Shown in pieces: positions 1 to 9,325 of a stretch of 64,000 nt of DNA. The stretch covers positions 3,162,001 through 3,226,000 of the forward strand of contig OZ257144.1 of the NCBI GenBank assembly GCA_965279205.1, given 5' to 3'. The notes beneath the pieces are model-generated. The model was not told where the DNA came from and searched no databases. It saw nothing but the letters and a program-made list of their open reading frames with translations. Within the stretch, counting starts at the first letter, position 1. Each line of letters starts with the position of its first letter. This DNA comes from UBA7672 sp965279205. Its GTDB lineage: Bacteria; Pseudomonadota; Alphaproteobacteria; Caulobacterales; Hyphomonadaceae. A program made the position numbers and the translations under genes.

Positions 1-72
1 ACGCGTGCTCATTGAAGTGATCCACCCTGCTTCTCAAGGGTGTGGCTTCTCCGCTCAATCTCGAGGTCTGGA

Positions 73-1338
73 CTACTTCCGGCGCAGGCCTGAAACGGCG
101 ATGTCGATCACGAAATCGGCCATCGCGACCGGATCGATGTTTGCGGCCGCCCATCTCCGCAAACCGGTGAAATAGCCGGCGAAAACCTCCGGCGCGATTT
201 CGGCGTCGATGGTCCGGCAGGAGCCGTCCGCGACACCGCTGGTGAACTCTCGCGCGCCGATCACGCTCAGGCGCTGCGAGCGATTGCTGAACTCGGTTCG
301 CTTCGCTCCGCTGAGTTTGTTCAGCCCGGGTTGCAGCGCGAGCGGTGCGATAGCGCTGAGTTGCGCCTGCGCGTTGAGATGGGTGACGACAATAACGCGA
401 TCGAGCTGATTGGAGCGGGCGGCGATCCCCGTCTCCATGATCATTTCGTAGATGTCGAAGGCGCGATCGTAGCAACGCTCGATCAGCTCAACCTTGTCCT
501 TGAAATGGTGATAGAGAGCGCCTTTGCTGGCTCCGATTGCGGTGCTTATGTCGTCGAGGCGCACGCCATCCAACCCTTTCAGATTGAACAGGCGCGAAGC
601 TGCGGCGACGATCTGCTCCGCCTTGAGGTCAGCGGTTTGCTGCCGGTCGAACGCGTTGATCGACCGGCTCATCAATTGATCGTATCTGAGATCGCACGGT
701 CTGGGCTTTGCATCGGCGCCAGCGATGCCGTTGAGCAGCAGGTCGCAGATCGCCCGGATGCGGCGATCACGCACACCCGGCTCATCGACCCTGTCCATCC
801 AGGGCAATGACACGAGCGTCCAGGACACGTTGCTGAGCACGAGCTGCGCAACCAGTTCGGCGTCGAACATACGAAAGACGCCCGCCGCCTGGCCTGCGCG
901 CAGCATCGCTGCGACGCCGGCAACATTCGCATCGTTTGTGATCCGAACTTCGGACTGCATCGCTTCCGGCAGGTAGTCGACGTCATTGAGCGCCGCCATC
1001 GGCTCGCCGTCGTGCGCGAGCGACCGCTGGATGAACGCGATGAGTTTTTCATCCGCCGGAACGTGCAACGCTTCCGCCCAAGCGACGTGCCCGGCCATCA
1101 CGGCGCAAGCCTTCAGGTAGGCCTGCGAGACAAGATCGGTCGCGTCCTGGCAGTAATAGTAGAGCGAGCTCCGCGAGATCCCGAAACGGGCGCCAAGCTC
1201 CGCGAGGACGATCGAGCCGGCGCCTTCGGCGTTGATCTGTTGCGTCGCGGCTGCCAGTAGCGCGCTCTTTTGAGCGAGCGCCCGGCCGGGCGGACGCCCG
1301 CGGCGGGCTTTGGTCGTTGGGGCAATCAAGGGCTGCAT
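73..1338 (-). CDS. Tandem TetR-family transcriptional regulator (two TetR units in one protein)
   Basis: A 421-residue predicted cytoplasmic repressor. The first helix-turn-helix lies at about residues 45-64 (LGARFGISRSSLYYYC) after a basic leader RRGRPPGR. A second complete TetR DNA-binding region lies at about 235-290 (ISTAIGASKGALYHHF), followed by a second ligand-binding-like helical region. Ordinary TetR proteins are about 200 residues, so this is a fused or duplicated pair, which could bind two half-sites or two operators. It is divergent from the TonB-dependent receptor gene, with about 145 bp between them carrying repeats, so regulation of that locus is likely but inferred. The ligand is unknown. 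The family call is firm. Confidence 0.9.
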   Translation of the reverse strand: MQPLIAPTTKARRGRPPGRALAQKSALLAAATQQINAEGAGSIVLAELGARFGISRSSLYYYCQDATDLVSQAYLKACAVMAGHVAWAEALHVPADEKLIAFIQRSLAHDGEPMAALNDVDYLPEAMQSEVRITNDANVAGVAAMLRAGQAAGVFRMFDAELVAQLVLSNVSWTLVSLPWMDRVDEPGVRDRRIRAICDLLLNGIAGADAKPRPCDLRYDQLMSRSINAFDRQQTADLKAEQIVAAASRLFNLKGLDGVRLDDISTAIGASKGALYHHFKDKVELIERCYDRAFDIYEMIMETGIAARSNQLDRVIVVTHLNAQAQLSAIAPLALQPGLNKLSGAKRTEFSNRSQRLSVIGAREFTSGVADGSCRTIDAEIAPEVFAGYFTGLRRWAAANIDPVAMADFVIDIAVSGLRRK

Positions 1339-1389
1339 CCCCCAGATATGCCCAGAATGAGCGGTTTATGCAACGTACGAATCAATTTG

Positions 1390-1459
1390 CGTACCTGAAC
1401 GTCGACATATTGACTCTGCAAGCTGAACGGTTCGATATGTGTGCATACCAGAACGTCGA
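1390..1459. promoter_or_regulatory. Putative operator/promoter region of the TonB-receptor locus, with a 16-bp direct repeat
   Basis: The sequence CGTACCTGAACGTCGA at 1390-1405 recurs as CATACCAGAACGTCGA at 1444-1459 (14 of 16 identical), 54 bp apart. Between them is a possible sigma70-like promoter: TTGACT at 1410-1415 and CGATAT at 1433-1438, 17 bp apart. Just upstream, GTACG (1376-1380) and CGTAC (1390-1394) form an inverted repeat. A two-site operator would suit the double-TetR protein encoded divergently. The repeats are seen directly; binding is inferred. Confidence 0.45.
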
Positions 1460-1483
1460 AAAATAGACGTCAGGGAGGAATTG

Positions 1484-3712
1484 ATGACCACGGCAATCGG
1501 CAAGGCCTTTCGCACCATTTCGTATTGCGGCGTCAGCATCGGAGCGCTCCTGGCCAGCGCCCCCGCCCTGGCGCAGGAGCAGACCAGCGATGATAGCGAT
1601 GTGATCATCGTCACGGCGCAGCGACGATCGGAAGACATTCTCAAGGTCGGCGCAACGATCGACGCGATCGGGTCCGATAAGATCGAGGACCGGCGACTCG
1701 AACAGGTTTCCGACTTCGTCGCTCAGCTCGCCAATGTCGACATCAAGGACAACAGCCCCGGCGTGCTGCCCGTGATCACGATACGGGGGGTCGGGCTCAA
1801 TGACTTCAGCGCCACAAACAATCCCGCTGCAGGCGTCTATGTCGACGAAGTCTCGCTCAGTTCGCTTGCGCTTCTGAACGCTGACTTCTTCGATCTTGAG
1901 AGGGTCGAGGCTCTCCGGGGGCCGCAAGGTACGCTGTATGGCCGCAACTCGACAGCAGGCGCGATCAACGTGATTTCGGCGCGTCCGGACTTTGATGGAT
2001 TCTCAGCCCGCGTCGCTGGCGGCTATGGCAGTTACAAGGCCGCAGACGTCGAGGGCATGGTCAACACTCAGCTGTCCGACCAGCTGGCGATCCGCGCCAG
2101 CGGAAAACTGATCGATCAGGGCGAAGGTTATTTCTTCGACATCTCCGACAACACGGATCGCGGCCGCCGCAACGTTGCGCTGGGGCGCGTGCAAGCGTTG
2201 TGGAAGCCGTCCGACGACTTCCAGGCGCTGCTGAAGATCGAAGGCCAGCGAACCCGCTCCGAGGTTGGCGCAGGCGAATTCTTTGGCTTGCTTCCCAACG
2301 GATCGGCGACCTGCCCCGGCTCGACGCGCTGCACGGATTTTCTCGGCTATTTCGATCCCGACACGGATCCCTATCGCGGCGACTGGTCGGTCGACCCGAC
2401 CTACGACGCGGACCAGCTCTCGGCGACGCTTCGCCTCGAGGCCAATCTCGGGGACATGACGCTCACATCCATCACGGGCTACATCGATTTCGACCGCAAC
2501 TGGGGAGCCGACACCGATGGCAGCCCATTCCGCCAGACCGACTTCATCGAGACAGATGACATCCAGCAGATCTCGCAGGAAGTGCGGTTGGCAGGCAACG
2601 CCGGGCCTATGTCGTGGATCGCTGGCGTCTTCTATTCCACCGACGATGTGGTCGGCCGCTATGACGGCGACCTCCAGGACCTGTTCAACACAACGACGCT
2701 CACCACATGGGACCAGACGTCGACGTCCGCAGCGGGCTTTGGCCATATCGACTATGCGCTCAGCGACACGCTCCACCTGCTCGCCGGCCTGCGCTACACT
2801 TGGGAAGAGCGCAGCAATCGCGGCGCAGACTTCGACCTTGCCAACGTGTGTCCGGGAAGCGCGCTGACGGGCGCTCCCTGCGGAACCGGCCCGATCACGC
2901 TGGCCGAGGTTGACGCCACGATCGACGATACGAACTGGTCATGGAAGGTTGGCCTCAACTGGACGCCGATGGATGACACTCTGATCTACGCCAGCGCATC
3001 GCAGGGAACAAAGAGCGGCGGCTTCTTCTCCGGCGTCGCCACCAACTCGGGACAGCTGCAACCCTACAGGCCGGAAACGCTCATCGCCTATGAGGTCGGC
3101 GCCAAGACCCGGCAGAACGACTACGAATTCAGCGCGGCGGCATTCTATTATGACTACCAGGACGTGCAGACCTACATCCGGGATGAATCCGGCGGTCTTC
3201 CGATCCAACGGCTGGGCAATGTCGACGAGGCCACGATATACGGAGCGGACCTGACGGCATCCCTCAGCCCGGAAGCCCTGGGTGGCCTGACGCTGACTGC
3301 TGCGCTCGGCCTTCTGAACACCGAACTTGGCTCATTCAACTCATCGGCAGGTCTCGTGCCAGCGGGGAATGAGATGCCGGATGCGCCGGAGGTAAGCGGC
3401 ACGCTTGGCGTCGACTATCTCAGCAGCCTGACTCCCGAATGGGACCTGCGCTTTCAGGCCGAAGCCCGCTACGCCGATGCCATGTTCAAGGACTCGCTCA
3501 ACGATCCACTGGTCGCAGCCGACTCGTACTGGACCCTCAACGGCCGCGCGATCCTGTCCAGCAATGATGGATGGTCGGTCTCGGTGTGGGGACGCAACCT
3601 GACCGACGAGCGCTATGTCACGCAGGGCGTGAACAACCTCCCGCTCGGCTTCGGCTTCCGCGTCTATGGCGCCCCGCGCACCTACGGCATCTCGGTCGCG
3701 AAGGATTTCTGA
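1484..3712 (+). CDS. TonB-dependent outer-membrane receptor
   Basis: A 742-residue outer-membrane beta-barrel transporter. It has a signal peptide ending near ALAQ, a TonB-box-like VIIVTAQRR, a plug domain (VITIRGVGLNDF, RGPQGTLYGRNSTAGAINV) and a long barrel ending in an aromatic residue (VAKDF), as expected for this family. The ATG at 1484 is preferred over an in-frame GTG 45 bases upstream because AGGGAGGAA lies at 1472-1480. The next gene starts 1 bp after its stop, so they are co-transcribed. The overall look is of the sphingomonad/caulobacter class of TonB receptors. The substrate cannot be read from the sequence. Confidence 0.95.
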   Translation: MTTAIGKAFRTISYCGVSIGALLASAPALAQEQTSDDSDVIIVTAQRRSEDILKVGATIDAIGSDKIEDRRLEQVSDFVAQLANVDIKDNSPGVLPVITIRGVGLNDFSATNNPAAGVYVDEVSLSSLALLNADFFDLERVEALRGPQGTLYGRNSTAGAINVISARPDFDGFSARVAGGYGSYKAADVEGMVNTQLSDQLAIRASGKLIDQGEGYFFDISDNTDRGRRNVALGRVQALWKPSDDFQALLKIEGQRTRSEVGAGEFFGLLPNGSATCPGSTRCTDFLGYFDPDTDPYRGDWSVDPTYDADQLSATLRLEANLGDMTLTSITGYIDFDRNWGADTDGSPFRQTDFIETDDIQQISQEVRLAGNAGPMSWIAGVFYSTDDVVGRYDGDLQDLFNTTTLTTWDQTSTSAAGFGHIDYALSDTLHLLAGLRYTWEERSNRGADFDLANVCPGSALTGAPCGTGPITLAEVDATIDDTNWSWKVGLNWTPMDDTLIYASASQGTKSGGFFSGVATNSGQLQPYRPETLIAYEVGAKTRQNDYEFSAAAFYYDYQDVQTYIRDESGGLPIQRLGNVDEATIYGADLTASLSPEALGGLTLTAALGLLNTELGSFNSSAGLVPAGNEMPDAPEVSGTLGVDYLSSLTPEWDLRFQAEARYADAMFKDSLNDPLVAADSYWTLNGRAILSSNDGWSVSVWGRNLTDERYVTQGVNNLPLGFGFRVYGAPRTYGISVAKDF

Positions 3713-3713
3713 G

Positions 3714-4865
3714 ATGGGCGAAGCCATTTCCGTGCACGGCGCTAGCAATGCCGCGTTCGAGACGGTGCGTGACGCTTTCACCACCAACTTCAGCCAGCGC
3801 GGCGACGTCGGCGGCGCCGTCGCGATCGTGCGCCGCGGCAGGATCGTCGTCGACTTGTGGGGCGGTCATGCCGACGCCGCAAGGACGCGGCCGTGGACGC
3901 CCCAGACCGTCACCAATGTCTGGTCAACGACGAAGGGCGTGGCGGCGATCTGCTTCGCCATGATGGTGGAGCGCGGAAAGGCCGCCTACGAGCATCCCGT
4001 GGCACGCTACTGGCCGGAGTTCGCGGCCAACGGCAAAGGCGACATCACGATCGCGCAGCTGCTGTCGCACCAGGGCGGCCTGTGTGGCCTCGACCAGCCG
4101 GTCACCCTCGAGGATCTTGCCGATCAGGAGAAAGCCGAACGGCTCTTCGCCGCCCAGGCGCCATTGTGGCCGCCCGGAGCGCAGTGCGGTTATCATGCGA
4201 TCTCGCAGGGGCCGCTTGCCAACGCCCTGTTCCGGCGGATCGAAGGCCGCACGATGGCGCGGTTCGTCGCCGAAGAGTTGTCAGCGCCGTTCGGGCTCGA
4301 TCTTTCGATTGGCCTGCCGGAGGCGGAGGCCGGCCGCGCGAGCGAAATCATCGCGCCGCCGACCCTGTCCTCTACCGACGCCAACCCAACGCCCTCGCGC
4401 GCACAGGCGGCGGCGCTGGCCAATCCCGTGCTTGATCCCCGCTCGGCCAACACGGCGCACTGGCGGGCATCGCCCATGCCCTCAGTCAATGGATTCGCTA
4501 CGGCGCGCGGGCTGGCGCGGCTCTACGGTGCACTCGCCAATGGTGGCGCGCTGGATGGCGTGCGCCTGCTTTCGCCCGGCGTCATCGATCAGGCGTCGCG
4601 GGTTCGCATCGATTCCGTGGATCTGGTGCTCGGGATGCAAGCGCGGTGGGCCGCAGGCTTCCTCTGCAACGTCCACGGCGTCTATGGCGACAAGCCGACA
4701 GCCTACGGCCATTCCGGTTGGGGCGGCTCCTTCGCTTTCGCAGATCCGGAACGCGGCCTCGGGGTCGCCTGGGTCATGAACGCCATGGGGCACAATCTCG
4801 TGGGCGACGAGCGCGCACTTGCCCTGATCGGCGCGGCGTTGAAAAGCGCAGATGCGCTCGCATGA
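3714..4865 (+). CDS. Serine hydrolase of the beta-lactamase/esterase (EstB) fold
   Basis: A 383-residue member of the class C beta-lactamase-like superfamily. It carries the nucleophile motif STTK at residues 71-74 (S71, K74), a YHAIS tyrosine motif near 160, and an HSGWGG segment in the third-motif position. There is no obvious signal peptide, so the enzyme may act in the cytoplasm on an ester or amide imported by the receptor encoded immediately upstream. The start is placed at the ATG 1 bp after the receptor stop; an earlier in-frame ATG lies inside the receptor gene. Members include esterases and D-aminopeptidases, so a beta-lactamase role is not implied. Confidence 0.88.
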   Translation: MGEAISVHGASNAAFETVRDAFTTNFSQRGDVGGAVAIVRRGRIVVDLWGGHADAARTRPWTPQTVTNVWSTTKGVAAICFAMMVERGKAAYEHPVARYWPEFAANGKGDITIAQLLSHQGGLCGLDQPVTLEDLADQEKAERLFAAQAPLWPPGAQCGYHAISQGPLANALFRRIEGRTMARFVAEELSAPFGLDLSIGLPEAEAGRASEIIAPPTLSSTDANPTPSRAQAAALANPVLDPRSANTAHWRASPMPSVNGFATARGLARLYGALANGGALDGVRLLSPGVIDQASRVRIDSVDLVLGMQARWAAGFLCNVHGVYGDKPTAYGHSGWGGSFAFADPERGLGVAWVMNAMGHNLVGDERALALIGAALKSADALA

Positions 4866-5067
4866 GCGCTTCACCAGCCGGAGATCGGCATGGATCTCTG
4901 GCCGAGTGGGCGTGAAATCGCATTTCGCGACGAGGTGCGCGGCTGACAAGCGCCTACACCGATCCCGTGCATCGCTGCCGTAGAAATCGGGGCGTCAATG
5001 AACTAGCATTGAAACCGGACGCGCCGATGGGGCCGGTCAGCCTCGCCTGGTCATTGGAGTGCACGTA

Positions 5068-6378
5068 ATGATACTTGCGAACGTTGTCCCGCGCTGGACC
5101 CTGGGAAAATTCACCGCCGCGTTCGTTCTGGCTTTCGCCCTGTCCGCGTGTGCGCCTTCCGGCAAGATCACGACGGAGAGCGAGCCGCTCAGCGAAGCCG
5201 CGCTGACCGAAAGCGCGCATGCCATCCATCAGCAGAGTCTGGTTCTGGATGCCCATGCTGACATCGTTGTGCCGTCAACAGCGACGAATTTTCTCAGCGC
5301 GGACGGATTGTCCAAGGTGGACCCCTCGAAACTCAAGGCCGGAGGGGTCGGGGCCGTCGTCATGTCGATCGCGGTCGGTCCGGGACCGCGCACGCCGGCC
5401 GGAGACGCCGAGGCGCGCGCGGAAGCCGACGAGAAGCTCGCGGCTGTTCAGGCGCTGGCTGCGAAGAATGCTGACACCGTGGCGATAGCAAAATCATCCG
5501 ACGAGATCCTGGCCATCCGCGAAAGCGGCAAGACGGCATTGATCCTTGGCTTCCAGAATGCCAGGGCGCTTCAAGGGAATGTGTCTGCGCTCGACACGTT
5601 CTATCAGGCCGGCGTCCGCGTATTTGCCCTGAATCATCTGGCCCACAACGACTTCTCCGATTCCTCGCGCCCGTTCCATGATGCAGCGACGGGCCTCTAC
5701 GAGCCCGACGCACACGGCGGATTGTCGCCTCTCGGTCTCGCCGCGATCGACCGCATCAACGCACTCGGCGGTGTTGTCGATGTGTCACAAGCATCGAAAG
5801 CGGCCACCCTGGCGACCATTGCCCGGTCAAAGACGCCCGTAATCGCCAGTCACTCAAACGTCCGCGCGATCTCGGACGCCACACGCAATCTTTCCGACGA
5901 GGAAATCGATCGCATCGGGCAAACCGGCGGCGTCATTCACGTCGCGCCGTTCTCGGCTTATCTGATCAATTTCTCGACCCCGGAAAAGCTCGAAGCCATC
6001 AAGAAGGCGCGCAGCGCTGCCGGCCTTCCCGCCGCCTATTCCTATCCGTACGAGCTCTACTGGGAACTTCCGGATCCGGCTGCGCGGGCAACCTTCACTG
6101 CCTCGATCCGCGAGGCGCTCGGGCCGGCGACCGTCGACATCATGATCGACCATATCGACTACATCGTGAAACGCATCGGCATCGACCATGTCGGCATCGG
6201 CACAGACTTCAATCATGGCAGCGGTATCGAGGGGTACGAGGACGCGAGCGGGTCGTTTGCCGTGACCCTTGGGCTCGTCCGCCGCGGCTATTCAGCGGAT
6301 GACATCAAGAAGATCTGGGGAGGCAATTTTCTGCGAGTGCTGCGCGAGGCCGAACGCGCCGCCGACGGCCCGAAGTGA
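5068..6378 (+). CDS. Membrane dipeptidase family M19, predicted lipoprotein
   Basis: A 436-residue zinc dipeptidase of the renal dipeptidase family. It has a lipoprotein signal with lipobox LSAC near residue 28, the metal-binding HAD of LDAHADIVV, the ASHSN segment and the C-terminal HVGIGTDFNH, all typical of M19. The ATG at 5068 follows GGAG by 8 bases. It lies 200 bp downstream of the serine hydrolase on the same strand, and probably hydrolyses dipeptides or dipeptide-like compounds at the cell envelope. Together with the receptor and hydrolase it suggests use of a peptide-like substrate; that link is inference. Confidence 0.9.
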   Translation: MILANVVPRWTLGKFTAAFVLAFALSACAPSGKITTESEPLSEAALTESAHAIHQQSLVLDAHADIVVPSTATNFLSADGLSKVDPSKLKAGGVGAVVMSIAVGPGPRTPAGDAEARAEADEKLAAVQALAAKNADTVAIAKSSDEILAIRESGKTALILGFQNARALQGNVSALDTFYQAGVRVFALNHLAHNDFSDSSRPFHDAATGLYEPDAHGGLSPLGLAAIDRINALGGVVDVSQASKAATLATIARSKTPVIASHSNVRAISDATRNLSDEEIDRIGQTGGVIHVAPFSAYLINFSTPEKLEAIKKARSAAGLPAAYSYPYELYWELPDPAARATFTASIREALGPATVDIMIDHIDYIVKRIGIDHVGIGTDFNHGSGIEGYEDASGSFAVTLGLVRRGYSADDIKKIWGGNFLRVLREAERAADGPK

Positions 6379-6475
6379 TCCGCCCTTAGATGCGTCTTTG
6401 GACGGGATGGAGGACCCGGATGGGGAGGAGCCGACACAAGCCTCAACAGCCGGTTGGCCGGAGACTATTTCTCCC

Positions 6476-6550
<75 letters not shown>

Positions 6551-6719
6551 GTGCAGGGAGGAGCGGAGAGTTAGGCAATTCGCGCGCTGAAAGCAACAGG
6601 TCCGAGAAGCCCTGTTTTGCCGCAGTTTGGGCCGATTCCAGCCGCGCCGGGCGAGCCATTTTGCTCACGTTTTCCGCCGTTGCGCGGCTTTCGGAAAGCC
6701 GCTATAGGCCCCGCTCCGT

Positions 6720-6796
6720 CGGAGTATAGCTCAGCCTGGTAGAGCGCTTGCTTCGGGAGCAAGAGGTCGTTGGTTCGAATCCAGCTACTCCGACCA
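6720..6796 (+). tRNA. tRNA-Pro (anticodon CGG)
   Basis: A cloverleaf with acceptor CGGAGTA paired with TACTCCG, D-arm AGCTCAGCCTGGTAGAGC, anticodon stem CTTGC/GCAAG around loop TTCGGGA (anticodon CGG), and T-arm GGTTCGAATCC. The discriminator is A and CCA is encoded. It lies on the opposite strand to the tRNA-Gln gene about 170 bp away. Confidence 0.96.
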
Positions 6797-6971
6797 GGAT
6801 CGCTCCCGCCCCCATAAATCAAGGATCAGCATCCCCCTTCTCGGGTCCCGATAGGCATTTGACGGGCCTCTGGGCGAGATGGCGCCTGCCCTGCATCCGG
6901 TTTCCCGCTTCCGCGTTTCCCGTTAAGGCTTTCATTGCCGCCGGGTTGCCCGGTGCGGTGCGGAGACCGGC

Positions 6972-8747
6972 ATGAGAACCTTCCTGCTCACCTTCCTCGG
7001 CGGCCTTGCCGCGCTGGTGGTGTTTTTCGTTCTCATTCCGCTGGTCCTGATCATGTCGTTCGTCCCCTCGGGCGAGCCGCCCCGGGTGCGCAATGCGGTG
7101 CTCGAGATCGACCTGCGTGGCGGCTATCCAGACCAGCCCTCCTCCGACGCCATCAGCGCGATCTTCTCCAACACATCCTTCGTTGAAATCCTGCTGCGGC
7201 TCGATGCGGCAGCCAACGATCCGGACGTGAGGGGCGTGTTCGTGCGCGCCGCCGAGTCGGATCTCGGCTCATCACGCGCCGAAGAACTGCGCGAGGCATT
7301 CCTCAAGCTGAAGTCTCGCGACAAGTTCGTCATTGCACACAGCCAGGGCTTCCTGGCGTCGGGTCCGGCCGCGTACCGTGCAATTTCCGCTGCGGACGAG
7401 ATCTGGCTGCAGCCCGGTACATCGTTCGAGACGCCGGGCATCACCTTCGAGACGCTGTTCCTTGGCGGAGCCATGGCCAAGTTCCACGTCGATCCCGAGA
7501 TCGAGCAGTTCTACGAATTCAAGAACGCCGCCGACGTCTACAAGCAGAAAAGCTATACGCCTGCCCACGCCAAGGCGATGACCGAGCTGGCGACCAGTGT
7601 GTGGACGCACTCGATCGCAGATATCGCAGCCGACCGGAAGGCCGATCCCGCGGCGATGCGGACGATGATGGAGGCGAGCCCCTACTCCGCCGCCAAGGCG
7701 CTGGAACTGAAGCTGGTCGACAAGCTAGGCTATCCCGAGGAAGCCGCGGACGCCGCGCAGAAGCGGGCCGACGGCAAGCTGGTCTCCATCGACGACTATC
7801 ATCCCAGCCTGCGCGGCGGGCGCGGCGCGATCGTGATCGTCGGCGGCGAAGGCGACATCGTGACGGGCGGCGGCGGGCCAACCAGCATCACCTCCATCGG
7901 CACACCGGAATTTGCCTCTGACCGCGTCGCGGCGGACCTGCTGGCGCTAGCCCAGGACAGCAGCGTCAGCGCCGTCGTCTTCCGCGTCGACTCCGGCGGC
8001 GGGTCAGCCACGGCATCCGACCAGGTCTGGCGAGCCGTGAAGCGGCTGCAGGAAGCCGGCAAGAAGGTTGTCGTCTCGATGGGATCGGTTGCGGCTTCGG
8101 GCGGGTATTATGTCGCCGCTGGGGCCGACGAGATCATCGCCAACCGGTCCACGATCACGGGTTCGATCGGCGTGTTCGGCGGCAAGTTCGCCATTGCAGA
8201 CGCGTTGCGGGAGTTCGGGATCAATGCTGACGACGTGAGCGTCGGGGGCGAGTTCGCTTCGGCCTATTCAAGCGAGAAATTCACGCCTGCCCAGCGCGCC
8301 AAGCTGATCGAGGGCCTGCAGGGCGTCTATGACCGGTTCACATCGCTGGTCGCCGAGGGCCGCAAGCTGCCGCTGGAAACCGTGCGGGCAAATGCACGCG
8401 GCCGCGTGTGGTCGGGCGAGGATGCAAAGAAGATCGGACTGGTCGACCACAATGGCGGCCTGATCGATGCGATCGAACGCGCCAAGGTTCTCGCCGGGCT
8501 CAACCCCGACGACCGCGTCGAGATCCGCCTGAACATCCACACAACCACGCCGTTCGATCTGCTGGCGGGCACGCTGATGCAGTCGAAGGCCGCTGACGCC
8601 GGACAGGCTCGGATCGACGCCGGGCTGGTCGATCTACTGGGCGGCATTGTCGGGCGCAAGCGGGCGGAAGCCCTGCTCAGCCAGCTGAGCCAGTTCGGCC
8701 AGGATAGCAGTGCCCGCGTGTGGTCGCCGCCGCTGATCGAACACTAA
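6972..8747 (+). CDS. sppA: Signal peptide peptidase SppA, 67 kDa type
   Basis: A 591-residue membrane-anchored serine protease that degrades cleaved signal peptides. An N-terminal transmembrane segment (about 5-30) is followed by two tandem protease-like halves, as in the long E. coli-type SppA. The catalytic serine is probably S376 in AASGGYYVA and the lysine general base K184 in YEFKNAADVY, by analogy with the known Ser-Lys dyad. TGSIGVFGGKF follows the serine. GGAG precedes the ATG by six bases. Its 3' end overlaps that of the convergent histidine phosphatase by 4 bp. Confidence 0.93.
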   Translation: MRTFLLTFLGGLAALVVFFVLIPLVLIMSFVPSGEPPRVRNAVLEIDLRGGYPDQPSSDAISAIFSNTSFVEILLRLDAAANDPDVRGVFVRAAESDLGSSRAEELREAFLKLKSRDKFVIAHSQGFLASGPAAYRAISAADEIWLQPGTSFETPGITFETLFLGGAMAKFHVDPEIEQFYEFKNAADVYKQKSYTPAHAKAMTELATSVWTHSIADIAADRKADPAAMRTMMEASPYSAAKALELKLVDKLGYPEEAADAAQKRADGKLVSIDDYHPSLRGGRGAIVIVGGEGDIVTGGGGPTSITSIGTPEFASDRVAADLLALAQDSSVSAVVFRVDSGGGSATASDQVWRAVKRLQEAGKKVVVSMGSVAASGGYYVAAGADEIIANRSTITGSIGVFGGKFAIADALREFGINADDVSVGGEFASAYSSEKFTPAQRAKLIEGLQGVYDRFTSLVAEGRKLPLETVRANARGRVWSGEDAKKIGLVDHNGGLIDAIERAKVLAGLNPDDRVEIRLNIHTTTPFDLLAGTLMQSKAADAGQARIDAGLVDLLGGIVGRKRAEALLSQLSQFGQDSSARVWSPPLIEH

Positions 8748-9325
8748 GGCGCAGATATCCGTTCGATCTGCCCGCCATAAAGACGGAAGCAGACATCCTG
8801 GGGAATTTCCTGCGCCAGCGCCTCTTCGCGCGGCAGGTTCAGGAACAGCCCGCGCAGGATACGGCCGGAAACGCCGTGCGCTACCGCGATCATAGGCCCC
8901 TCGAACGTTCGCGCCTCTTCCAGCCAAGATGACAACCGCGTTGTCATGCTGTCGTGGCTCTCGCCGCCCGGGGCGTGGAAATACCAGCTGAAGCGCTTGC
9001 GACCCGCGTCGAAGTCGGGACGCGCGTATTCGATGTCTTCGCGCAGCTTGCCATCCCAGTCACCGAGACTGATCTCCGCCAGCCGATCGTCCGCGACGAT
9101 CTCCGATGTGAGGCCAGCGCCGTCGCGGATCAGCCGCGCCGTGTGCTGGGCGCGGCCAAGAGGCGAAGCAATGATGCGGACATTCTTCGGAACGAGATCC
9201 GCGAACAGGCGGCCGAGCCGCTTGCCCTGTTCGACGCCAAGCGGCGTCAGCGGCGAATCCAGCGCGCCCTGGATGCGGCCTTCTGCGTTGAATTCGGTCT
9301 GCCCGTGCCGGACGAGATAGATCAT
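8744..9325 (-). CDS. Histidine phosphatase family protein (phosphoglycerate mutase-like)
   Basis: A 193-residue protein with the RHGQTE phosphohistidine motif at residues 6-11, a second conserved arginine in SPLGRAQHTA, and the C-terminal AHG (VAHGVSGR), the standard acid-phosphatase/mutase catalytic set. Its ATG overlaps the stop of the upstream metallo-hydrolase gene, so it is the last gene of a three-gene operon. The natural substrate is not evident; a broad phosphatase is more likely than a glycolytic mutase, given its size and context. Confidence 0.88.
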   Translation of the reverse strand: MIYLVRHGQTEFNAEGRIQGALDSPLTPLGVEQGKRLGRLFADLVPKNVRIIASPLGRAQHTARLIRDGAGLTSEIVADDRLAEISLGDWDGKLREDIEYARPDFDAGRKRFSWYFHAPGGESHDSMTTRLSSWLEEARTFEGPMIAVAHGVSGRILRGLFLNLPREEALAQEIPQDVCFRLYGGQIERISAP

